Origin: JAFEDN01 sp963697455
GTDB lineage: Bacteria; Pseudomonadota; Gammaproteobacteria; Coxiellales; Coxiellaceae
NCBI GenBank assembly: GCA_963697455.1
Contig: CAVOOI010000017.1
Location: 124,001 to 188,000 of the forward strand
DNA length: 64,000 nucleotides
Direction: 5' to 3'
Positions 20,389 through 28,034 of this stretch are shown here, piece after piece. The notes under the pieces are model-generated. The model searched no databases. It had not been told where the DNA came from and saw only the letters and a list, made by a program, of their open reading frames with translations. Made by a program: the position numbers and the translations under genes. Every line of letters starts with the position of its first letter. Position 1 is the stretch's first letter.

Positions 20389-20427
20389 AAAAAGAGCCGG
20401 CGGGGCTTGACTCGCTGGCCCCGCGGC
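20389..20427 (-). terminator. Rho-independent terminator of the HU-like gene
   Basis: On the minus strand GCCGCGGGGC, a 13-base loop and GCCCCGCCGGC are followed by TCTTTTT. The stem has one bulge. It lies 22 bp past the stop of the HU-like gene. Confidence 0.75.
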
Positions 20428-20448
20428 ATGAACGCTAAAGAGCAGGCT

Positions 20449-20907
20449 TTATTCAACCATTTCTTTCAGTTTTTTCAGCGGTCTGATTTTGACGACATTC
20501 CGGGCAGGCTTGGCTTTGAACATCATTTCTTCACCAGTAAAAGGATTGGTCCCTTTGCGGGCTTTAGTAGCTGGTTTGTGCTTGACCACACATTTAGCCA
20601 ATCCAGGCACGGTAAATTCACCAGCGCCTTTTTTATGTAAATGACGCATAGCCAGGTTGTTTAACACTAAAAATATATCGGCAACTTGTTTGCGGCTCAA
20701 TTCAGTCAATTCAGCAATATTGCTATAAATTTGCGATTTAGTATAAGCCGAAGAAATAGGCGTGCTCACTAATTTCTTCTCAATATTGACTTTTTTTACA
20801 GCTTTTACGGCTTTTACAGCCGAATGTTTAACAGCACCGCGCCCAGCCACTTTCTTTTTGACAGCTTTTGGCGCTGCGGTTTTGCGAGTTTTTTTCATTT
20901 TAGGCAT
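20449..20907 (-). CDS. HU-family DNA-binding protein with histone H1-like basic tail
   Basis: 152 residues from ATG 20907, chosen because AGAGGGA lies 6 bases upstream; a TTG two codons earlier is less likely. Residues ~1-48 are Lys/Ala/Val-rich repeats (KKTRKTAAPKAVKKK, AVKAVKAVKKV), like bacterial H1-type tails. Residues ~55-150 are an HU/IHF-type domain: SQIYSNIAELTELSRKQVADI helices, then GAGEFTVPGLAKCVV and the arm region KARKGTNPFTGEEMMF with the invariant NP. It probably coats and compacts DNA. Plain HU is ~90 residues; the added tail suggests stronger, less specific binding, as in bacteria with condensed developmental forms. It has its own terminator. Confidence 0.87.
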   Translation of the reverse strand: MPKMKKTRKTAAPKAVKKKVAGRGAVKHSAVKAVKAVKKVNIEKKLVSTPISSAYTKSQIYSNIAELTELSRKQVADIFLVLNNLAMRHLHKKGAGEFTVPGLAKCVVKHKPATKARKGTNPFTGEEMMFKAKPARNVVKIRPLKKLKEMVE

Positions 20908-21114
20908 TATCAATCCCTCTTGATTTCAGTTAAAAAACAAATAACAACTAGCCGGCTACATGCCAGCGAAAATAAAATACCATATTTTTTCAGAAAAAAA
21001 CATTTTTTCATTTTAAATGCAGGGGTTTTTGTGGTTTCTGTCACCGCAGCAAACGCGAGCGTACCGAGAAATCCGCAAAAAACTGACAAGATAAGGTTTC
21101 AACTCTACCAGTAC

Positions 21115-21144
21115 TTGATTTTTACCACAGAAATAATGTAAAAT
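21115..21144 (+). promoter_or_regulatory. Promoter of the rplM-rpsI operon
   Basis: TTGATT (21115-21120) and TAAAAT (21139-21144) are separated by 18 bp, 35 bp before the rplM ATG. This is a reasonable sigma-70 promoter in the right place. Confidence 0.6.
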
Positions 21145-21179
21145 CTCCCACCTTAACGAATTTATGAGGATTGTGTGTT

Positions 21180-21608
21180 ATGTCAACTGATATGAGCTGT
21201 GGTTACCACGTAGAACCACAGTGGTATTTAGTAAACGCAGAGGGTCAAACCCTTGGCCGGCTAGCCAGCAAATTGGCCCAGCGGTTGCGTGGTAAAAGTA
21301 AACCTACTTTTACTCCCCACGTCGATACTGGTGATTTCTATATTGTTATCAATACCAAGGCGTTAAAAGCGACTGGAAAAAAGGCTAACGATAAGTTTTA
21401 TTACCGCCATAGCGGACAGCCCGGCCAGTTAAAACAAGAAACGCTCGGGGTGATGATGAACCGCAAACCTGAATTGGCCTTAGAACTGGCCATTAAGGGC
21501 ATGTTGCCCAAAAATCCCCTGGGACGGAAGATTTTCAAAAAATTAAAAGTTTATGCAGGCAGCGAACATCCGCATCACGCACAACAACCTCAGTCTATTG
21601 AGCTTTAA
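21180..21608 (+). CDS. rplM: 50S ribosomal protein L13
   Basis: 142 residues starting at ATG 21180 (MSTDMSCGYHVEPQWYLVNA); GAGGA lies 9-13 bases upstream and the earlier TTG at 21171 has no support. Standard L13 features: AEGQTLGRLASKLAQRLRGK, YYRHSGQPGQLK and AIKGMLPKNPLGR. L13 binds 23S rRNA early in large-subunit assembly. It is co-transcribed with rpsI 13 bp downstream, the usual pairing across bacteria. Confidence 0.98.
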   Translation: MSTDMSCGYHVEPQWYLVNAEGQTLGRLASKLAQRLRGKSKPTFTPHVDTGDFYIVINTKALKATGKKANDKFYYRHSGQPGQLKQETLGVMMNRKPELALELAIKGMLPKNPLGRKIFKKLKVYAGSEHPHHAQQPQSIEL

Positions 21609-21621
21609 TCGAGGATAACCC

Positions 21622-22038
21622 ATGGCAAAAGCTGAAAAATACTATTTAGGAACCGGCAGACGAAAAAATTCTACCGCTCGCGTTTTCTTAAAATATGGCA
21701 AAGGCGACATTATCATTAACGGGCGTACCCTTGATGAATATTTTGGACGCGAAACCGCGCGCATGGTCGTTTACCAACCTTTAGAAGCGGTAGACGCAGT
21801 CAATCAGTTCGATTTTACTATTACTGTTCAAGGCGGCGGCATTAGCGGCCAAGCTGGAGCCATTCGCCATGGCATTACCCGCGCCCTTCTCGCCTATCAG
21901 CAAGAAGAAGGCAATGAGGAAGAATGGCGGCGTATCCTTCGAAAAGCAGGTTACGTAACGCGTGATCCACGAGCCGTAGAACGGAAAAAAGTAGGCCGGC
22001 ATAAAGCCCGCAAAGCCCCACAATTCTCTAAACGTTAA
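21622..22038 (+). CDS. rpsI: 30S ribosomal protein S9
   Basis: 138 residues, preceded by GAGGA. It has YYLGTGRRKNSTARVFLK at the start, VQGGGISGQAGAIRHGITRA in the middle and the basic C-terminal tail KKVGRHKARKAPQFSKR that reaches the P-site tRNA. It is about 8 residues longer than E. coli S9 because of an acidic insert (EEGNEEEWRR) at ~110. Second gene of the rplM operon. Confidence 0.98.
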   Translation: MAKAEKYYLGTGRRKNSTARVFLKYGKGDIIINGRTLDEYFGRETARMVVYQPLEAVDAVNQFDFTITVQGGGISGQAGAIRHGITRALLAYQQEEGNEEEWRRILRKAGYVTRDPRAVERKKVGRHKARKAPQFSKR

Positions 22039-22119
22039 TTTTGGCTTTCAAATTGTTCGTGGGCGTTCCTCCCGAAGTACTAAATGAATTTTACTAGCTC
22101 AAGGGGATAGATCTGCAAA

Positions 22120-22249
22120 CGCAGAACGTTCAATTTTGCCTCAGGTTGAACGAAAAATCATCCTAAAAAGCGGAGCATACACAGGTATGTGAGCATTTTT
22201 AGGATGATTTTTCGTTCAACCTGAGGCAAAAGTGGACGTTCCTATCCAC
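22120..22249. repeat. 130-bp palindromic repeat element, copy A
   Basis: Near-perfect inverted repeat with ~36-bp inner arms (TTTTGCCTCAGGTTGAACGA on the left, its complement on the right) around a ~25-base loop, extended by imperfect outer arms (GAACGT...ACGTTC). The same element, inverted, is at 23475-23604. It is non-coding and MITE- or REP-like. It lies after rpsI and would form a strong hairpin in RNA, so it may also end transcription. Confidence 0.85.
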
Positions 22250-22269
22250 AGAGCTATTAAGATGAAGAT

Positions 22270-22343
22270 TGGGGGATCGTCTAGTGGTAGGACTACGGAC
22301 TCTGACTCCGTTAACCTAGGTTCGAATCCTAGTCCCCCAGCCA
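22270..22343 (+). tRNA. tRNA-Gln (CTG)
   Basis: A 74-nt cloverleaf with 7-bp acceptor stem TGGGGGA/TCCCCCA, D arm with GTGGTAGGA, anticodon stem ACGGA/TCCGT with loop CTCTGAC (anticodon CTG), and T arm CTAGG-TTCGAAT-CCTAG. CCA is encoded. It sits just upstream of sspA. A second glutamine tRNA (TTG) is at 35860-35934. Confidence 0.96.
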
Positions 22344-22368
22344 ACAAGATAGGAGCAATTTTATTTCT

Positions 22369-22995
22369 ATGACTATATTAAAACGCGCTATTATGACTCT
22401 CTATTCAGGGGATTTAGATATTTATAGTCATCAAGTGCGCATTGTACTAGCTGAAAAAGGGGTTAACGTGGATATCGTTAGCACCGATGAGAATAATCCC
22501 AGTGAAGATTTACTGGAATTAAATCCTTATAACACCTTGCCTACTTTGGTAGACCGGGAGCTAGTCCTATATCAAGCGCGCGTGGTGATGGAGTATTTAG
22601 ACGAACGCTTTCCTCATCCCCCGTTACTGCCGGTTTATCCGGTAGCACGTGCTAAAAGCCGGTTGATGATTTACCGTATTAACCGTGATTGGTATAGCCT
22701 ATATAATACCATTATGGAAGGCAATGCCAAAACCATAAAAACCGCCCGTAATGAACTCAGGGAAGGGTTACTCAGTTTAGCTCCGGTATTTGCCGACTCC
22801 CCCTATTTCTTAAGTGAAGAATTTACCTTAGTGGATTGTTGCATTGCTCCTCTGCTATGGCGGTTACCCAGTTTAGGGGTCGAGTTCCCCAATACCGCCG
22901 GGGCGAAACCCGTACATGAATATATGAAACGTCTGTTTAAGCGAGAAGGCTTTCAATCCAGTTTAACTGAAGCTGAATTAGATCTTAGAGACTAA
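22369..22995 (+). CDS. sspA: Stringent starvation protein A
   Basis: 208 residues with a glutathione S-transferase fold that binds RNA polymerase rather than acting as an enzyme. Diagnostic stretches match E. coli SspA: IYSHQVRIVLAEKGV, LPTLVDRELVLYQARVVMEY, LDERFPHPPLLPVYPVARA and FTLVDCCIAPLLWRLPSLGV. In relatives it regulates stress and virulence genes. sspB follows with no gap. The rplM-rpsI-sspA-sspB order is conserved in gammaproteobacteria. Confidence 0.97.
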   Translation: MTILKRAIMTLYSGDLDIYSHQVRIVLAEKGVNVDIVSTDENNPSEDLLELNPYNTLPTLVDRELVLYQARVVMEYLDERFPHPPLLPVYPVARAKSRLMIYRINRDWYSLYNTIMEGNAKTIKTARNELREGLLSLAPVFADSPYFLSEEFTLVDCCIAPLLWRLPSLGVEFPNTAGAKPVHEYMKRLFKREGFQSSLTEAELDLRD

Positions 22996-23460
22996 GTGGT
23001 AAATCCTATGCTCCCAAAACGTCCCTACCTGTTGCGCGCGATGTATGATTGGATATTGGATAATCACCTCACGCCATACATCGTGGTGGATACTACCGTA
23101 CCTGAAGTGCAAGTGCCGCCAAACTACATTGAAGATGATAAAATTACGCTTAATCTCTCACCACCAGCGGTAACTGGGTTTGCCATGAATAACGAAGCCC
23201 TTGAATTTAAAGCCAGTTTCAACGGGCGGTTAATGCACCTATATATACCCATAGAATCCATTATTGTTATCTATGCCCTCGAAAATAATCATTGTTTGGT
23301 CTTTGGCCCGCACGAGATCAGCAAGGGCATTATTGTTAATATGACAGAAGGACCGGAAGATGATCACGATGGGACAAGCGACGAAGATGATAAAGGCGGC
23401 GGAAGCGGCGACCGCTCTCTGCGCCCCAAAGGCCCCCCAAAACTAAGCATCGTTAAATAA
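22996..23460 (+). CDS. sspB: ClpXP protease adaptor SspB
   Basis: 154 residues from a GTG directly after the sspA stop; an ATG at 23008 (MLPKRPYLLRA) is an alternative and may be the true start. The substrate-binding domain covers ~1-115 (KRPYLLRAMYDWILDNHLTP, VQVPPNYIEDDKITLNLSPP). Then come an acidic Gly-rich linker (DDHDGTSDEDDKGGGSGD) and a C-terminal ClpX-docking motif (PPKLSIVK). It delivers ssrA-tagged peptides to ClpXP. All parts are present, so it should be functional. Confidence 0.96.
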   Translation: MVNPMLPKRPYLLRAMYDWILDNHLTPYIVVDTTVPEVQVPPNYIEDDKITLNLSPPAVTGFAMNNEALEFKASFNGRLMHLYIPIESIIVIYALENNHCLVFGPHEISKGIIVNMTEGPEDDHDGTSDEDDKGGGSGDRSLRPKGPPKLSIVK

Positions 23461-23474
23461 TAACTATTCAGCCG

Positions 23475-23604
23475 GTGGATAGGAACGCCCACTTTTGCCT
23501 CAGGTTTGACGAAAAATCGTCCTCAAAATGCTCACATAGCCATCTATGCTCCGCTTTTTCGGCCAATTTTTCGTCAAACCTGAGGCAAAATTGGACGTTC
23601 TGCG
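23475..23604. repeat. 130-bp palindromic repeat element, copy B (inverted)
   Basis: Reverse complement of the element at 22120-22249, with a few substitutions, and including the same outer flanks (GTGGATAGGAACG and CGTTCTGCG). Together the two copies bracket tRNA-Gln, sspA and sspB as 1.2 kb of inverted-repeat-flanked DNA. Copy B lies right after the sspB stop and could end its transcript. Confidence 0.85.
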
Positions 23605-23652
23605 TATGCGTATTTAACCTCCTGAACTTACAATTAAACAGCCGACGGACCA

Positions 23653-24606
23653 TTATCCCGAGGTTTGTGGCGCCGTGACCCCACGGTCAAGCCGCGGGAT
23701 GACGAGGCTTTTAGCAAAACAAATAGCTACAAAACCAATGACTACTCCGAAAGCAATGTCTATTGCATAATTCCAACCTAAAAACAGAGTCGCTCCGATC
23801 GCCATTAAATTGAGCAATAGCAAGGGAGCAAAAAAACCTAGACTTGCTTTACGCCAGATATAAATAGTAATAACGGACCACAGCACATGGAACGACGGAA
23901 AAGCCAGGATGCCTCCGTCAAAAGTGGTGATCATTAAATACTGATGAATTTGTTTGAAATTAAGTACTGTATCAATTTGGGCTCGATTAAAATGGGTATC
24001 GCTGTAGATGCTCGCTGGACCGACTCTAGGGAAAAAATAATATGTCGCCGCGCCAATTAAAAAAGCTAACAAGGAAGTGACTAAATAAAATTGCAGCGGC
24101 TCCCGTTGATCCTGTTTCTTGCCCCAAAAAAACAATAGCAATGGCATTAACAACCATTGCGCCACAACACTCTGATAAGCTATTTTCAAGACTATCAATA
24201 AAATAGGATGAGCGTAGGCCCAATTCATTAACAGCATGTCTTTAATCTTCAGCGCTCGGTCCGCATCTCCCAAAAAAGCATCCACGGTAGGAAAAGGCGT
24301 ATATTGCACGCCATCCAACATGACCAAAAACGCAAAAATCCCTAAAAAATACCAACAATAGCTTTTTAATAAAAAAACCCACTTGGGAATTATTTTAAAG
24401 TAAACCGGCGAGAATAAAATGATCGCCAAACACAGCGGCGTCCACCAAATCCAGCCCAAAGATAAATATTGATCGCCGATATAACGAAAAGTAACCGCAT
24501 TTAACGCAATGAAAAAAAATCCCACCAAAACTAATACCATCTCTAAATTTAAAATGAGATGGTCCATCGGGTCCAAATATTTTCGATATAGTTCACTTAT
24601 ATTCAC
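23653..24606 (-). CDS. PAP2-superfamily membrane protein (Aur1-like), unusual active site
   Basis: ~317 residues from GTG 24606 (GGAAGG 9 bases upstream); a TTG at 24639 would add 11 residues. Eight hydrophobic segments are visible. AFPSFHVLWS (~residue 230) matches the C2 signature of lipid phosphatases and inositol-phosphoceramide synthase-like enzymes. The C3 signature, usually HYxxDxxxG, reads NYAIDIAFG, so the catalytic His is Asn. These enzymes act on lipid phosphates at the membrane; this one may be inactive or divergent. The C-terminal end (VIPRLDRGVTAPQTSG) is encoded by a dispersed hairpin repeat (23675-23703), so the natural end may have been replaced. Confidence 0.75.
   Translation of the reverse strand: MNISELYRKYLDPMDHLILNLEMVLVLVGFFFIALNAVTFRYIGDQYLSLGWIWWTPLCLAIILFSPVYFKIIPKWVFLLKSYCWYFLGIFAFLVMLDGVQYTPFPTVDAFLGDADRALKIKDMLLMNWAYAHPILLIVLKIAYQSVVAQWLLMPLLLFFWGKKQDQREPLQFYLVTSLLAFLIGAATYYFFPRVGPASIYSDTHFNRAQIDTVLNFKQIHQYLMITTFDGGILAFPSFHVLWSVITIYIWRKASLGFFAPLLLLNLMAIGATLFLGWNYAIDIAFGVVIGFVAICFAKSLVIPRLDRGVTAPQTSG
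23675..23703. repeat. Dispersed hairpin repeat inside a coding 3' end
   Basis: Core CCCACGG-TCAAG-CCGCGGG forms a 7-bp stem with one mismatch. The minus strand reads GTCATCCCGCGGCTTGACCG, closely matching the repeat at 37344-37376. It supplies the residues VIPRLDRG to the PAP2-like protein. Confidence 0.6.
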
Positions 24607-24659
24607 TGTCCATCGCCTTCCAAAACCCTGTATTGCCAACCAACATCTGGGTAGATATG

Positions 24660-25177
24660 TTTACTTATGGTTAAGATATTTACCAACGGCAATATGGCTC
24701 ATAGTTGCTTCCATCACCACCTGCGGATGCGTGCAAAGCGCAGAAAATTTTACGTACGCTCCGGACACCCATGTTAGTTTAGGTATCGTTTATTTACAAC
24801 AAGGTGATCTGATAATGCACGGCTGGCTTTTAATCAGGCGCTGCTAGCGCCAGCCTCGCTCGCCGGTAAGCTGGGATGCTCTGGCATATTTAGAAGAAGT
24901 CAGCGGTAATCTGACCCTGGCTGCCAAGGATTACCGTCAAGCCATTCATATAGCCCCAAACCAAGGCAGCGCCCATAATAATTATGGCATTTTCCTCTGC
25001 CGGCATGGTCAACCCCGCGCGGGCATTAAAGAATTACTGATCGCGATCCAATTACCCAGTTACATTTATCGAGCCACCGCTTATCAAAATGCCGGCTTAT
25101 GCGCTTTGAAGATCCCCGATCAACCCGCAGCCCAACAATACTTTGCAGCCGCCCGCCGCAATGGCCTTACTTCGTAA
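24660..25177 (+). pseudogene. pilF: Degraded pilF/pilW-like TPR lipoprotein gene
   Basis: A first frame gives WLIVASITTCGCVQ (lipobox) then THVSLGIVYLQQGDL. After a frameshift near 24820 another frame gives YLEEVSGNLTLAAKDYRQAI, APNQGSAHNNYGIFLCRHGQ, RAGIKELLIAIQLP and the end YFAAARRNGLTS. These are the TPR repeats of PilF/PilW, the outer-membrane pilotin that helps assemble the PilQ secretin of type IV pili. No good start codon lies in the first frame, and at least one shift breaks the gene. The usual neighbours (rlmN, ndk) are absent here. Confidence 0.7.
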
Positions 25178-25797
25178 AAACTCTACCGGTTCCGATAAAA
25201 ATTTTACATTACACAACCCGCAGAGTAGCTTTCATCAACCGAAAGACCTAAAATTTGTATATATATTGCCACCCCGATTCAATCCAATTGACATATAGAT
25301 TCTGGAACATATCGCTTTGTGATACGTTCTGCATACGAAAATCGGCTTGTCTACTAAGGAAGTAGAATCTATTAGCGTCTTACTGGGACAAGCGATGGCG
25401 TGCATCTCGAGTTTTACCTTCTTGTCGCAAAGCACCTTTTGAGACAAGGCTTTGGTTTTGGCAACAAAATGATCAATGAATCAAAACTCAGTCAAGAAAT
25501 AGTAAAATTATAACTTATTGTTATTAAATTAATTTTTTAGATGATCCTCGCTAAAATGGCTTTAAAATCAAAACTCAATCAAGAAATATTTCATGCCCAC
25601 ACAGGTAAGTAGCCTGCTCTTGGATGTTCGGGGTCAGCGGCTCGTATAAGGTTAGCGCTGATAACAGCGTTGATAACTTTGCTTGCTTGTGCAGCATTGT
25701 TACTTTCAATCCCAAAACGCTCGCAAAGAGTCGAATTTTAATTTTAGTTTTCAGGATCTCGTTTTCCAATAAATCTCAAAATATAAATAAGGAAACG
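25178..25797. other. 620-bp stretch without a convincing gene
   Basis: Short open frames on the minus strand (25235-25447, 25575-25769) lack ribosome sites and resemble nothing I know. At 25304-25333, GGAACATAT...ATACGTTCTGCATA is a decayed version of the AbiE operator at 26335-26365, hinting at an old, lost copy of that promoter. Confidence 0.5.
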
Positions 25798-26148
25798 TTA
25801 TAGAAAATTTAACTCAAAAATAATCTTTAAAATTTTTTTTAAATTATCTGAAATAAAATTATTCTGGTCTATATTATTTACAGATTGAATGGTAACCACT
25901 AGCAATATGGAGGTTTGTGATCGATTAACGATGTTGATGTCGTTCCGCCAGCTTCTTCTTTCACTAAGAGAGAGTAAGTCTAATCGAGTTAATAAAAGGT
26001 GATGATCACCCTTAAAAGGGATAATGAGACATTCGATTTCTTTCTGTATTTTATTATCTTTGCCTTTATTTCCTTGTCGATGCGCAGTATTCATTTGGAT
26101 TGTATAAGCTTCAATTTGTCCTAAATTACCAAAATGGGTAATTTTCAT
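25798..26148 (-). CDS. Hypothetical protein, 116 residues
   Basis: Supported mainly by a strong ribosome site (GGAGG, 6 bases before the ATG). The sequence starts MKITHFGNLGQIEAYTIQMN and ends in a Lys/Ile/Asn-rich stretch. The middle (RSQTSILLVVTIQSVNNI) looks like a beta strand pair. It has no signal peptide and I do not recognise a family. The DNA is more AT-rich than the housekeeping genes, which suggests accessory DNA next to the toxin-antitoxin locus. Confidence 0.5.
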   Translation of the reverse strand: MKITHFGNLGQIEAYTIQMNTAHRQGNKGKDNKIQKEIECLIIPFKGDHHLLLTRLDLLSLSERRSWRNDINIVNRSQTSILLVVTIQSVNNIDQNNFISDNLKKILKIIFELNFL

Positions 26149-26334
26149 AAAAATCCTCCATGATAAAGTTTATATTTCGATATTTCTTGAATTAAGATAT
26201 TAATATCAGTACATTATATTTAACATATTATCATAATTTATTCTCCAAAGCAAACCACTCGACAGAAACTGCATCAAACTATAAGTTACATCTATGGGTA
26301 CTCTCACAGCCCTTATAAATAAGACATAAGAATT

Positions 26335-26365
26335 GCAGAACGTATTGAATTATGATACGTTCTGC
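26335..26365 (+). promoter_or_regulatory. Palindromic operator in front of abiEi
   Basis: GCAGAACGTAT-TGAATTATG-ATACGTTCTGC: perfect 11-bp arms around 9 bases that include the -10-like TATGAT. It ends 2 bp before the abiEi ATG. AbiEi antitoxins repress their own operons by binding inverted repeats in the promoter, so this is the likely site. Confidence 0.7.
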
Positions 26366-26367
26366 AT

Positions 26368-27174
26368 ATGGAAAAGCAACTTTCTTCTTTAACGGAATAT
26401 ACTTCCACTCTCCAAATAAGCGGTCGCTATACTTTTACTCGCGAAGATGCACTAGCTGCTCTAAAAATAACTCCAGAGGCTCTTAAGTTAACCGCTTTGA
26501 GATTGATCAAAAAAAATCAGTTAATGCGCCCTAAAAAAGGCTTCTATGTCATTGTTCCAACGGAATACCAAGGCGCTGGCGCACCTCCCGTGACATGGTA
26601 TATAGATTCATTGATGAAATATTCTAATCAAAATTATTACGTCAGTTTATTATCCGCCGCCGCCTTGCATGGCGCAGCTCACCAACAACCGCAAGTTTTT
26701 CAAATAATAACCAATAAATCCTCACGCTCTCTGGTGGCAAACCATATACGGTTACAATTCTTAATTAAAAAAAACATCAATGCCGGTATGTTTCAGTCTA
26801 TTAAAACGCCGACAGGTTATATGAATGTGTCAACACCGGAAATGACAGCCATTGATCTTGTACACTACGTAAAATCCGCCGGTTATTTGAACAATGTTGC
26901 AACCGTATTGAGTGAGCTACAAGAGAAACTTAACCCTATCGCTCTGATGCAGTTATTAAAAACTGAGAATGTAGAATTACCGTATTTACAACGGCTAGGC
27001 TATCTATTAGAAAAGGCAGAAGCTAATTCAAGTATCATCGACCAATTAAAAAATTGGATCGAAGACCACCATGCACGGTTTACTGCATTACGTGCAGATA
27101 AACCAAGTGTTAATGTACTTAAAAATGATGATTGGCGCTTATATATTAATGAAGAAGTCGAGAGCGATATATGA
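26368..27174 (+). CDS. abiEi: Type IV antitoxin AbiEi
   Basis: 268 residues. An N-terminal winged-helix part (~1-60: YTFTREDALAALKITPEALK, then GFYVIVP) is followed by the AbiEi C-terminal domain (YYVSLLSAAALHGAAHQQPQ, FQIITNKSSR, MNVSTPEMTAIDLVHY). Such antitoxins bind the operator and counteract the nucleotidyltransferase toxin without stable contact; related systems abort phage infection. The gene overlaps abiEii by 4 bases, and the perfect inverted repeat just upstream fits autoregulation. There is almost no leader, so translation may start on a leaderless or near-leaderless message. Confidence 0.9.
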   Translation: MEKQLSSLTEYTSTLQISGRYTFTREDALAALKITPEALKLTALRLIKKNQLMRPKKGFYVIVPTEYQGAGAPPVTWYIDSLMKYSNQNYYVSLLSAAALHGAAHQQPQVFQIITNKSSRSLVANHIRLQFLIKKNINAGMFQSIKTPTGYMNVSTPEMTAIDLVHYVKSAGYLNNVATVLSELQEKLNPIALMQLLKTENVELPYLQRLGYLLEKAEANSSIIDQLKNWIEDHHARFTALRADKPSVNVLKNDDWRLYINEEVESDI

Positions 27175-28034
27175 TTCCACAAGCCTTTATCAATGAATGG
27201 CGACAGTTCGCCCCCTGGATCACTGAAGCACAGATTGAACAAGACTTAGTACTTTCACGTGCTATTGTGGAAATTTTTTCGCATCCATTACTAAAGGACA
27301 CATTAGCCTTTCGTGGCGGAACAGCACTGAATAAATTGTTTATCCAGCCACCGATGCGTTATTCAGAGGACATAGACTTAGTACAAATCAATGCAGGCCC
27401 CATTGGCCCTATTATGGATGCATTACACGAACAATTAAACTCATGGCTAGGATCACCACGCAGGAAAACTAATAACGGTCGCGCTACTTTTATTTACCGG
27501 TTTGATTCCGAAAGCCCACCCGTAACACCTATGCGTTTAAAAATCGAGATTAATACTCGTGAGCATTTTACGGCATTGGGATTAATAAAAAAACCATTTG
27601 AAGTAAAAAGTCTATGGTTTTCTCAGCAAACAACGGTCACAACATTCTATTTAGAAGAATTGATGGCAACTAAATTACGCGCCCTTTACCAACGCAAAAA
27701 AGGACGCGATTTATTTGACCTTAGTATAGTCTTGAAAATATTTCCTACTATAGACATAAAAAAGATGCTGAAATCTTTTGAGCAATATATGGCCTTCGAT
27801 AACTCTAAAGTTTCACGCGCAGAGTTTGAGGCCAATTTGACAGACAAGCTGACAGACCGAGCGTTTACCGAAGATATTTTACCACTACTACCGCATTCCC
27901 AAACAGTAAATAGACTTTATGGCTTGATAGATATAAAAAAAATACAAAATGAAATTATTTGCCAATTGCCTGGAGACGGTTGGAAAGGGAAAAAAATACA
28001 GAGCCTTTCAATGAAAGAAGTGGAGACAGTATGA
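27171..28034 (+). CDS. abiEii: AbiEii-family nucleotidyltransferase toxin
   Basis: 287 residues of the AbiEii/AbiGii family. The nucleotidyltransferase core is FRGGTALNK (GG at 49-50, Lys55) followed by SEDIDLV (Asp67 and Asp69, the metal-binding pair). LEELMATKLRALYQRKKGRDLFDL at ~160-185 is the conserved second part. Known members transfer nucleotides to tRNA or other targets and stop growth. It overlaps abiEi upstream and the third gene downstream by 4 bases each, so the operon had at least three members. All motifs look intact. Confidence 0.93.
   Translation: MIPQAFINEWRQFAPWITEAQIEQDLVLSRAIVEIFSHPLLKDTLAFRGGTALNKLFIQPPMRYSEDIDLVQINAGPIGPIMDALHEQLNSWLGSPRRKTNNGRATFIYRFDSESPPVTPMRLKIEINTREHFTALGLIKKPFEVKSLWFSQQTTVTTFYLEELMATKLRALYQRKKGRDLFDLSIVLKIFPTIDIKKMLKSFEQYMAFDNSKVSRAEFEANLTDKLTDRAFTEDILPLLPHSQTVNRLYGLIDIKKIQNEIICQLPGDGWKGKKIQSLSMKEVETV

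Larger units (their letters stand above)
14422..20390. repeat. Tandem duplication, copy 2 (~5.97 kb)
   Basis: Second unit in the same orientation as copy 1. It begins with a remnant of the 8058 gene (14422-14461, then a deletion relative to copy 1 of ~130 bp) and ends at GGTTCGAA 20383-20390. Near-identical blocks (about 8638-9480 with 14480-15320; 10524-10990 with 16430-16890; 13660-13920 with 19528-19790) alternate with strongly diverged ones (e.g. 9480-10440 with 15320-16340; 12440-12900 with 18300-18760). It also carries a ~42-bp insertion between promoter and start. Confidence 0.9.

Noticed and set aside
8454..20390. Assembly artefact as the cause of the duplication
   Set aside because: The copies differ strongly in several blocks and by many single bases, so they are real separate sequences, not one sequence assembled twice.
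20380..20392. GGTTCGAA at the ends of the duplicated units as a tRNA T-loop or attachment site
   Set aside because: No tRNA arms can be folded around it and no integrase is present.
20232..20456. 74-codon minus-strand frame upstream of giant copy 2
   Set aside because: It spans the promoter region of copy 2 and the terminator of the HU gene, has no ribosome site and is not kept in copy 1.
23468..23678. Open frames on both strands after sspB
   Set aside because: They lie in the palindromic element, whose symmetry opens frames on both strands; no ribosome sites.
25235..25769. Two minus-strand frames of 60-70 codons
   Set aside because: No ribosome site, no recognisable pattern and AT-rich random composition.
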